Below the pieces are notes generated by a model. That model was not told the origin of the DNA, searched no databases, and was given only the letters and a program-made list of their open reading frames with translations. A stretch of DNA of 42,084 nt, taken from positions 1-42,084 of the forward strand of contig JAHLKH010000209.1 of the NCBI GenBank assembly GCA_025526915.1. The letters are read 5' to 3'. The position numbers and the translations under genes are program-made. Shown piece by piece: positions 34,831-42,084 of this stretch. This DNA comes from Entophlyctis helioformis. Its lineage: Eukaryota > Chytridiomycota > Chytridiomycetes > Chytridiales > Chytriomycetaceae. Every line of letters begins with the position of its first letter. Positions within the stretch are counted from its first letter, which is position 1.

Positions 34831-35495
34831 TCAGCACGACCAGCCCCACGAGTAGCCAGTCCAGCCAAGCTGCGATCCATACACGGCGTTCATCTGGCAC
34901 GCAAGCGCACGGAAGCTCTCCTGTGCACTGACCGTGTATGCCTGCAACTGGATGGTGTACTCGGCAACAAGCGCAGGCTCGCCAGTCGAGACGAGCAGGT
35001 CGGCGATCGCCTGAGTCTGCAGCCGCAGACAGCGACCATGGCAGCCATGTGTGTCAGTCCATGCAGCCTGCCGATCTCAACATCAGGGCAATGACATCAA
35101 CAGCACATGCCTGCTGGGTGATCTGCACTGGAGTGCGTTGGCGGCATCGAGATACGCCTGGTTGCCTGGCCAGTACGTCAAGACGCAGTCGCGGTTTGCA
35201 ACAACGCGGCCGTAATCGCCAGCGCGCTGTTCCAGGACTGGTACTGCGACCAGTATGGACTGGCAACGAACCCGACATACGGAGCACCCGCAGCGGCAGC
35301 CGCAGACACCGACGCCGAGTACGCCTGGATCGCCGACTGCTGCAGAGCAAGCGCGCTGTTGAACTGCATCATGGCTGCACCGTAGTCGGACAGCTGGTAC
35401 GGGCACGTGCCGGCAGCGTATCCCTGAGGCGACGGGAGACCGTGGACAGTGCCAACGAGCGCGGCAAGCACGACGATGAGAAACTGGCGAAGCAT
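34831..35495 (-). CDS. Small secreted protein (frame unresolved in the middle)
   Basis: Begins at 35495 with a signal peptide (MLRQFLIVVLAALVGTVHG), followed by a polar, Ala/Ser/Tyr/Gln-rich segment with Cys in GTCPYQLSDYG. A second convincing block ends the gene: TQAIADLLVSTGEPALVAEY through SWGWSC and TGA at 34831-34833. Between them (about 35040-35200) the readable segments (YWPGNQAYLDAANAL, then ITQQACAVDVIALM) sit in different frames, implying at least one intron and one or two single-base breaks. I have not drawn exact joins. Helical periodicity and the evenly spaced Cys suggest a small disulphide-bonded extracellular protein. Function unknown. Confidence 0.6.
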
Positions 35496-35569
35496 TGGCA
35501 AGTGGCTGATCTGGCTGTTGGAGGCGGCGGTGCTGACGATGGAGTCAAGCAGACGGCGATGTGGCAAGC

Positions 35570-35576
35570 ATTTATG
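35570..35576 (-). promoter_or_regulatory. TATA-like box CATAAATGC
   Basis: Minus strand reads CATAAATGC, about 75 bp upstream of the small secreted protein ATG at 35495. It is of the same type as the boxes before the genes starting at 37241, 38361 and 41954. The rest of the 332-bp gap 35496-35827 shows nothing else. Confidence 0.55.
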
Positions 35577-35827
35577 TGGGCACTGAAGCCATGCGACCCA
35601 GATCCCATGTGCGATTGCAGGCTTTGCCGTGTTCGCAGCTGTGCGACGATGCAATGCTGGGCTGGACACACGAGTGGGCAAGACGGATGCGTTCACGGTT
35701 GGGGTTTATTCACGAGTGCAAGGATGCATGCGAAACACGGCCGGCTGACCGACCGGCTGACCGACCAGCCGCCGAGTGCAAAAGCCGGATGCAAGCCACG
35801 CCACAAAGCCACGCCACAAAGCCACGT

Positions 35828-37241
35828 TCAGCAGAAGGACGCGACTCCGCCGCACGCGTTCGCACCGCCAAAGCCTGCGACGTTGCCTGCGACGTTGCCT
35901 CCAAAGCCGCCAACGTTCGCACCATAGCCGCCGAGACCACCGAGACCGCCGAGACCGCCCATGCCACCAACATTGGCACCGTAGCCAGCACCAAACTGGT
36001 TGCCGAGCTGCTGGCCGCCAAAGCCGCCGAGACCGCCAAGACCACGGAGCTGGTTGCCGTATCCAGCACCAAGACTGCCGATGTTGGCACCATAGCCGAG
36101 GTTGGCACCATAGCCGCCCATGCCACCAAACTGACCGAGCTGACCGAGCTGACCGAGCTGCTGTTGGCCAGCATAGTACCGGTTGCCATACTCGCCGCCG
36201 CCGATGCTCGCACCGTAACCACCAAGCTGACCGCCCAAGCCGCCAAGGTTGCCAAGGTTGCCAAGGTTGCCAGACTGCCCTGCTGGCTGACACCTGATCC
36301 CACCGTGCCGAGTGCGCCAAGAATGCCAGCGACCTGGCTGCTCACGTCCGATGTCGACGCCGTCGCGCCAATGTTGCTGCAGGCACCACCGCTCACCAGC
36401 CCAGACGATCCCAGGATGCTGCTGGTCTGCGACTCGTACATCTCGTTCGTCGCACACGCGGCAGCCTGCAGAGCAGCGCGAGCACGCGTCGTCAGCTCGC
36501 GGATCTTCTCGACCTTTTCGACAAGCAGCGTGCGCTCGCCGACGTTGGTGAGTGCCGCCGAGATGGCCTGGCTCTGCTGCGCGACTTGCTGCTTGAGCTC
36601 GGCGATGGCCTGCACGACGGCAGTGGTGGCGGGCGATGGCGTGGAGCGCATGCATGCGGGTGCCGACAGCGAGCTGCACGACGACGACAGGTCGCGGTTG
36701 GTGGTCTGCAGCTGCTGGAAGATGCCAGACGACATGAGCTGGTCGACGAGCTGGCTGCCTTGCTGGCCGCCTTGCTGGAACTGGCCCTGCGGCTGCGGGA
36801 TCTGCACACCTTGCTGCTGCTGCTGCTGTCCCTGTGTTGACGCCAGGACCGACGAGATGGACGCCAGCTGCTGTGAGATGATCTCCTCGAGCTGGCGGAT
36901 GGATCTGGCAAAGTCGGGGATCTGCTTCACGGGCACATGTCGGCGCCACCGCCAGAGACGCCGAGGGACTGGCCCTGGCCGATGTTCTGGCCGATGTTCT
37001 GGCCGCCAAGGATGCCACGGGCACCGCCCATGCTGCCCACGCCGCCTTGCAGACCCTGCACATCCTGGCCAAAGCCAGCGGTCGACTGGCCGACGTTCTG
37101 GCCGATGCCGCCACCGATGCCGCTGCCAGTGCCTCTGAGCAGATCGGCAATGTTGGACGACGAGCCAGCGACTTGCATGGGAGCCGCAGACGCGATCGAG
37201 GCACCGCAGGCACAGGCGAGGAGAGCGATGGCAGACTTCAT
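35828..37241 (-). CDS. Secreted Gly/Gln-rich repeat protein
   Basis: Signal peptide at 37241 (MKSAIALLACACGASIASAA), then a GQNVGQ/GQNIGQ-type Gly/Gln/Asn segment. A central helical region (about 36930-36300) follows, with Gln-rich runs, six or more Cys and coiled-coil-like heptads (VEKVEKIRELTTRARAALQ). The C-terminus is a long run of GLGG, GNLGNLGG, GYGANLG and GQLGQLG repeats ending GGVASFC. The frame steps by one at GGG 36931-36933 and at CCC 36278-36280, each as if one base were missing; with two bases added the length is exactly 472 codons. The composition resembles structural or adhesive extracellular proteins. Not assignable to a named family. Confidence 0.8.
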
Positions 37242-38061
37242 GTTGATCAGGTTGGCTGTTGGCGTGCTGTGGATGTTTGGTGTGTCTGGCGGAAGCTGTT
37301 GTGCTGAGGAGAGGGCAACGGGGTTTCTGCCGTGCTTTTATGCATTGTCGCAGAGTGGCAGCTGACTGGATGACTAGATGGATGACCAGCTGACGGTGCA
37401 GGCTGCGAAGCAACGCAAGATCGGCTGGTTGGCATGCCAGCCAGTTGCAAAGCTTCACGAGCAAACAGCCTTTGGTGACGCGTGGCAGTCATGACGCGTC
37501 TGTGTATGAGCGAGTGTGTGAGTGACGGCATGATGATGCGATGCATGCAGCAACGGGCGTCAAGCTTGCTGCCATTCGTACGTGGTCAAGGATGTGGTTG
37601 TGCCTGTCAAGCAACGGCAATGGCAGCACAGGCAGCACGTGAATGACTCTTGCTGATCTGATGGCAAGGCTGTCTGGTTGTGCATTGGGCTGCGTGTGGC
37701 CAGATGGCATGGCAGATGCAAGGCGGCTCAAGGCTGCTCTCAATCGTGCTTCATTTGGGTCGCAGATGTGGCATTCCAAGACGGCCAAGAGGGAGGATTG
37801 CGTTGTTTGTTTGATCAGAGTGCCGGTCAAGCCTCGGCTTGTGGTGGACAGCAGCACAGTGCGATAGTGGTTGCACTGTTGCTTTGAATCCCTGACAGAA
37901 GATGGGCAGTGTGCAGTGTGATGCGATGTGACAGGGATCTTCATTGGATTGCAAGTGACGAGGTTGTGCAAGAGCATGAAGGTGTATCGATGGGATGGAT
38001 GGAGGATGGATGGATGGAGGATGGCAGGAAGGCAGGATGTGATCGCAGACAGCCGCGATGT
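37242..38061. other. Intergenic region, 820 bp
   Basis: Promoter side of the Gly/Gln-rich gene and downstream side of the gene at 38062. Contains GATG/GGATG-type short repeats near 37990-38025. No open frame here carries a recognisable motif. Confidence 0.5.
37335..37342 (-). promoter_or_regulatory. TATA-like box CATAAAAGC
   Basis: Minus strand reads GCATAAAAGC, about 95 bp upstream of the ATG at 37241. The nine bases CATAAAAGC recur identically before the Gly/Trp gene (about 42035-42042). Confidence 0.6.
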
Positions 38062-38361
38062 TCAGCACCATCCAATGACGCCAAGACCGCCGCCGCATCC
38101 AACGCCGCCCCAGCCTGAACCCCAGCCTGCACCCCAACCGGCACCGTAGCCAGCGCCGATCCCGGCACCCCAGCCTGCTCCGAAGCCGGGACCCCACGCA
38201 CCGACTCCGACGGGACAGCCGCCATAGCCAGCAATGCCGACACCGGCCACCGCGGGAACACCAACGATGCCTGGTGCACACGCGCCGTATCCAAAGGGAA
38301 TGGCGAGCACCGAGCTGAACAGCGTCGCGAACAAGAGGGCGATGAGCTTGAAGAAGTGCAT
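38062..38361 (-). CDS. Small secreted Gly-rich protein
   Basis: Single exon, 99 aa. Signal peptide MHFFKLIALLFATLFSSVLA, then a mature part almost entirely of Gly, Ala, Trp, Val and Tyr, with GAGWGAG/GAGYGAG repeats and four Cys (at CAPG, GCPVG, GCGGG and the final WC). The Cys at both ends suggest disulphide closure. The size, signal and repeats suggest a structural surface or wall protein. It lies downstream of the ferric-reductase-type gene and upstream of the Gly/Gln-rich gene, all on the minus strand. Confidence 0.8.
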   Translation of the reverse strand: MHFFKLIALLFATLFSSVLAIPFGYGACAPGIVGVPAVAGVGIAGYGGCPVGVGAWGPGFGAGWGAGIGAGYGAGWGAGWGSGWGGVGCGGGLGVIGWC

Positions 38362-38759
38362 ATCGTGACGAGGTTTTGGCTGTTGTGATGGACGAGTCTG
38401 TGGTGCGCTGTTGACTGGATGCAGATGCGAGGGCTGCAGGTGTTGATCAGGCGGGCTGCTGGAGAGAGGACGGACGGCGTGCTGGTGCAGCATTTATACC
38501 CGATTTCCACTGGCTGTGACGGCTGTATGCTTGTTGGGATTCACACTCGCACCTGACGAGACTGCTGCTGCTGGACAGCGTGTTGGCGTGACTGGCAAAG
38601 GAGGCTTTATTGGAAAGCTATTCGATCGATACATGCAGAGACAGAGAGGCTGGTTGACTGGCCAGCAGTGGACAGAGGCAATGGGCAATGACGCCGACAA
38701 AGCGTGTGGAGTACAAATGGCAGGCAGGCGACAGGTTGTATGGCTGGGCATGGCAGTGT
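38362..38759. other. Intergenic region, 398 bp
   Basis: Between the ferric-reductase-type stop and the small Gly-rich gene. Holds the TATA box at 38493-38499 and nothing else I can support. Confidence 0.5.
38493..38499 (-). promoter_or_regulatory. TATA box GTATAAATGC
   Basis: Minus strand reads GGTATAAATGC, about 132 bp upstream of the ATG at 38361. It shares the ATAAATGC core with the box at 35570. Confidence 0.6.
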
Positions 38760-41219
38760 CTATACTTTGAAGGATTCACGGAGGAACACATGGCGAGCGT
38801 CGATGGTCAGTCGCTCGACATCGCGCACCATGCGTTCGGGTCCTGCCGCCATGACGGCGACCGTGTGCGACAGACCGTTGCTGCTGCTGCCCGACGATGC
38901 GAGTTTGGCCGTGTCGGCATCGCCGAATGCCAAGCCGAGAATGGACTCAAAGTCGGGCCGCTCGGTCTTCCAAGTGAACGAAGCACGGAACTCGTCCATC
39001 GAGAACGCGGCCGTGTCGGGTGCATTCATCTCAGCAGCCGCATGGGCGAGTGGCTTTGACGCATGAACGAAACGATGCCAGTGCAGACGAGACCGGCAGC
39101 CGCAGCAGCAATGGCCGAAAGCGCCGTGGGGGCCGAGGAGTAGTAGTACCAGCAGATGAAATGCTCCATTCCCACCAACTGCGGAGAATCGTCTGCCATG
39201 CACGGTCCATGTCGTAACCTGGCTGGTAGATGCGTCCGAAGCAGTATCCGGCAACACCAGCACCAAACACGACCAGCGCGAGAACAGAAGCAAGCACTCC
39301 AAATGAAGCCGACTTGGGCTGAGCCGTGGCGTCCGGGTTGGAGGCAGGCATCGATGGAGCGACCGGCTTGTTGGTGCCCTTGTCTGTCAGCGTCGAGCTG
39401 CTTTCGGCTCCCGCTGTCGCCGCGATGTTGGATGGCTTGGCGGCTGGTTGGGAGGTCTCGCGAGTCAGATGGAAGAGCACCTCGACTCGGTTGCCCAGCC
39501 GGCTGCTGTCAGCAAGCGACTCGAGAAGCGTCTTGTAGGGCAGGACCTCGTCGGCTGTGCGAGCGATCCAGACGAGCGTGATGCGGCCCTTGGTGACACG
39601 AGCATAGTGCTGCATGTACGGGATGAGCGCAGCAATGCCTGTGCCGCCGCCGACAAGCACCAGGTGCGAGTGTGCGAGGTACTCGGTCGAGCGAGATCCA
39701 AACACGCCGTCGATCTTGACAGGCACGGTTGTGCCGTCCTTGGATGCGAGATCGTAAACTCCCTTGGTCCACAGTCCGCGCTCCTTGACAAAGAACGTAA
39801 AGTGGTTGGGCGATGCTGGATGGTAGGATGCGATGGAGAACGGATGCCAGTTGACGGCAGACACCGACGGCACGAGGATGTTGAGCCAGTCGCCTGGTGC
39901 ATATGCGCTCGAGCCGGCGTATGCCGCCGTGATGGGGACGTCGATGCGCACGACAGTGGACGACACGCGGGTGATGACTGCCGATGTGTTGCGCTTGGTC
40001 TTGAGCCGCGGCAGGATGCGGTCAAACACAAAGTACACGAGCGGGCCGATGAGAGGGTACCAGCCACAGAAGTAGTGTGCGAACGCAAACAGCAGGAACA
40101 CGACGTACAGCTGGTGCGTCCAGTAGAAGATGCGGTAGTTGGACCGCCGCACCTTGAAGATGGACGACACGATCATGGCAATGAGCGCCAGCCATGAGAT
40201 GAAGCCGAGTGCGTTCCAGTACCCGGCAGGAGTCAGCCACGGCAGCATGTTGCTCCAGAACTCGTTGTCGATCGCATAAGCGATCATGAAGTACACCGCA
40301 TGGAATGAGATGAGGAGGAACGAAGCGTAGCCGAGACCGACATGGTACTTGAGGCCGCGGTGGTACTGGCCGGCATCGTTGCCAACGGCGCTCTTCATGA
40401 GGTGGTTCTCGCGGATGACAAACACGATTGCCATGCCGGCGTCCCACATGCCAGCCATGCCTGGACGAAGGAGGAGTGGTGGAGAAGCAGGAGAAGGAGG
40501 AGCAGAGTCAGCAACAACACAGCACAGCACAGGCGTTGCAAGAAACATCAAAGGTAGCATGTGTGCAAGGCGAGATGAGATAGACAACGGACCTGCCCAG
40601 CCAGCAATGCGATCAAAGACGAGACGCAGCATTGTTTTGGAGTGCTCGTGGTGGCCGCCAATGTCGACCGTCGAACGAGCAATGACTGGAGCAAACCACC
40701 AGACGAGGGTGAAGACCGTGAGGACTGCCACGAGCACCACATCGCCCTGTGACCAAGGCGCAAACAGCGGGCTGAAGCGCGAGAGAAAGCGCCAGCGGGG
40801 GATCCACAGTCCAGGCATCAGGCTGGTCGACTTGGACGGCTTGGACGGAGCAAGAGCAAGAGCAACGGCGTCGTCGTTGGGACCGTGCTCTGGACATACG
40901 AAGCCAGCACGATGACGGCGAACGGCGACAAGACGAGCGACAGGAAGTAGACGTCCATGATGTCGACGGTGCTTGCGGTCATCTCCCAGTACTTGTCCCA
41001 CATGGTCCAAAAGAAGAGCGAGATCGATAAGCCGAACATGACGAGGATGGCGAGGACGCTCACGAGACGCTGGGCAAAGATGCCTTGGGCAGACGCTCTT
41101 GGCTGAAGAACCGACACGTTGGACAGCGCCGACGACAGCGCCGACGATGGCGGCGACGGCGAGTCCGAGGAGACCGTCGAAGAGGACGCTTTCGTGGGCG
41201 ATTCTTGTTCCTTGGACAT
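38760..41219 (-). CDS. Ferric reductase / NADPH oxidase-type flavocytochrome b
   Basis: Membrane electron-transfer protein moving electrons from NAD(P)H via FAD and two haems to an outside acceptor (Fe3+/Cu2+ or O2). Exon 1 41219-40593, a 132-bp in-frame intron (GTCCGT donor, CAG acceptor), then 40460-38760. Seen: a Ser/Pro-rich N-terminus, six or more helices, two haem His pairs with classical spacing (KYHVGLGY...SFH about 40300-40355, and THQLYVV...FAH about 40075-40120), the FAD motif WHPFSIAS (about 39840), the NAD(P)H glycine loop LVGGGTGIA (about 39645), and the terminal AAGPERMVRDV (about 38835). Oddity: two extra hydrophobic helices (about 39235-39300 and 39095-39160) lie inside the NAD(P)H domain. 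The match changes frame near 40860-40905, 39176-39182 and 39025-39050, each like one lost base; with three bases added the length is 777 codons. Ferric reductase versus NOX cannot be decided by eye; no EF-hand is present. Confidence 0.88.
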
Positions 41220-41705
41220 GAGAGTGTTTGCTGTGGGGTCGAAGGGCAGAAATCGCTCAGCTATTTATACCTGGGGCAGCCAGCGAGGGGGATCGCATGG
41301 AGACGAGGGGGGCGGATAGCGGAGGCGGAGGTATCCGTGCAAACAGCTGCTGTGCTGCGCAATTGCGACATTTGTGCCTTGTGATGCGAGCTGTGGATCG
41401 ATTTGATTGGCTGGCAGAAATCGCGCGTGATTGTTTGAGCGGATGGCTCTTTCGGATCGTTGGATTGGTCGACAGGCGGCTGGATGTCAGGCTCGCTCGC
41501 TCTGAGTCACCGCTCTTCACGGTCGCCCGCTCTGATGGCGGCGACAGGGGGGTCTCGCAGCGTCACAACATCGCACATGGCATCGAACAGGCAACACAGG
41601 CGAGCGGTGTGCAGGGATGTCTGTTCATTGGTGCACGCAAGCAGGGATGCAAGTCGGTGGTGTTGCAAGGTGTCGTGTGCAGCAGCTGTATGCGTGGAGG
41701 CTGGA
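41220..41705. other. Intergenic region, 486 bp
   Basis: Promoter side of the flavocytochrome gene and 3' flank of the Gly/Trp gene. Apart from the TATA box at 41262-41269 I see no gene or repeat. Confidence 0.5.
41262..41269 (-). promoter_or_regulatory. TATA box TATAAATA of the flavocytochrome gene
   Basis: Minus strand reads GTATAAATAGC, about 43-50 bp upstream of the ATG at 41219. That spacing implies a very short 5' UTR and supports this ATG. Confidence 0.65.
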
Positions 41706-41954
41706 TCACCATCCACCATTCCATCCACCATTCCATCCGCCCCACGGCCGCCATCCGCCCCATGGCCGCCAGCCTCCCCACGGGCCGCCCCAGGCGTTGC
41801 CCCAGCCGCCGTTCCAGCCGCGATGCCAGCCTCCATGCCAGCCAGGACCGAATCCCCACGGGTACGCCATGGTCACGCCGATAAGGCACGAGAGCAGCAG
41901 ATAGAGCAGCGCAAGGAACTGCATCGAGACGGCTTGCGTGATGCTCTGCTTCAT
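41706..41954 (-). CDS. Small secreted Gly/Trp-repeat protein
   Basis: Single exon, 82 aa. Leader MKQSITQAVSMQFLALLYLL with cleavage likely near VTMA; a start at the internal Met11 (41924) would give a tidier signal peptide. The mature part is nearly all Gly, Trp, Asn, Arg and Pro, in repeats of GGWRPW, GGWNGGW and GPWGGW, with about 16 Trp in 50 residues and no Cys. This is unlike the other secreted proteins here but shares their size class, strand and promoter box. Function unknown. Regular Trp suggests aromatic stacking or carbohydrate contact in a wall or adhesive. Confidence 0.75.
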   Translation of the reverse strand: MKQSITQAVSMQFLALLYLLLSCLIGVTMAYPWGFGPGWHGGWHRGWNGGWGNAWGGPWGGWRPWGGWRPWGGWNGGWNGGW

Positions 41955-42034
41955 GGTGTGCTGTTGATGACGATTGCAGTGACAGTGACGACAATGACGG
42001 TGTCTGGCCGAGCAGAGGGCTGGACTGGCGCAGG

Positions 42035-42042
42035 CTTTTATG
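42035..42042 (-). promoter_or_regulatory. TATA-like box CATAAAAGC
   Basis: Minus strand reads CCATAAAAGCC, about 85 bp upstream of the ATG at 41954. It is identical over nine bases to the box before the Gly/Gln-rich gene. Confidence 0.6.
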
Positions 42043-42084
42043 GCCGCTCATGGAGCACTGCGCATGCGATCAGGCTCGCCGTGG

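Noticed and set aside
35561..37138. 525-codon Ala/Thr-rich open frame on the plus strand
   Set aside because: Antisense shadow of the Gly/Gln-rich secreted gene, which has a signal peptide, a TATA-like box and consistent repeats.
37643..37867. Small plus-strand open frame in the 820-bp gap
   Set aside because: No signal peptide, motif or promoter feature; length is within chance for this G+C content.
40461..40592. Coding sequence through the flavocytochrome intron
   Set aside because: It is open in frame (132 bp), but it has splice signals, a pyrimidine-rich Ser/Pro/Leu stretch and interrupts the join between two conserved helices; removal restores family-like spacing.

Overview
The window is nuclear DNA of a G+C-rich, intron-bearing eukaryote. 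Small GT-AG introns (about 60-130 bp), an RNase III-pair Dicer, a bis-haem ferric reductase/NOX-type oxidoreductase, a YdiU/SelO pseudokinase, a DPP8/9-type S9 peptidase and a chytrid-style ankyrin protein all fit a zoosporic fungus. Chytridiomycota is my best guess; the species is not identifiable by eye. There is no operon, CRISPR or prokaryotic signal.

Layout. 1-2278: left arm of an inverted repeat holding an RRM protein gene (+). 2346-8579 (-): Dicer. 8734-12942 (-): copper P1B-ATPase with three heavy-metal-associated domains and a metallothionein-like Cys cluster. 13559-15596 (+): beta-lactamase-fold serine hydrolase. 15801-16918 (+): alpha/beta hydrolase. 17234-17305: tRNA-Asp(GUC), followed about 80 bp later by a decayed non-LTR reverse transcriptase fragment. 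17675-19126 (-): ankyrin protein. 19354-20763 (-): secreted Gly/Asp-rich protein. 21068-22323 (-): seven-helix membrane protein. 23173-24370 (+): second alpha/beta hydrolase. 24826-29810 (+): DPP8/9-like peptidase with a 30-Gln insertion. 29972-31877 (-): SelO. 31989-34273: right arm of the inverted repeat with the second RRM gene (-). 34831-38361 (-): three secreted low-complexity protein genes. 38760-41219 (-): ferric reductase/NOX-type protein. 41706-41954 (-): secreted Gly/Trp-repeat protein.

Gene models were built by joining exons across GT-AG introns where both the family motifs and the codon phase agree. For the copper ATPase, the DPP, the two-exon membrane protein, the beta-lactamase and the second hydrolase the summed exon lengths are exact multiples of three. 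In Dicer, the first hydrolase, SelO, the Gly-rich protein, the oxidoreductase and both RRM copies the family match continues in another frame after a one-base step, mostly at short mononucleotide runs. Most of these steps look like a missing base. The pattern suggests residual consensus indels rather than mass gene death, but it cannot be proved from this sequence alone.

The most interesting points are: the 2.3-kb inverted duplication about 29.7 kb apart, whose two RRM copies break at different places; the right-hand cluster of secreted Gly/Trp/Gln-rich genes sharing an ATAAA[A/T]GC promoter box; the Cys cluster on the copper pump; a two-helix insertion in the NAD(P)H domain of the oxidoreductase; and the reverse transcriptase relic next to a tRNA gene.
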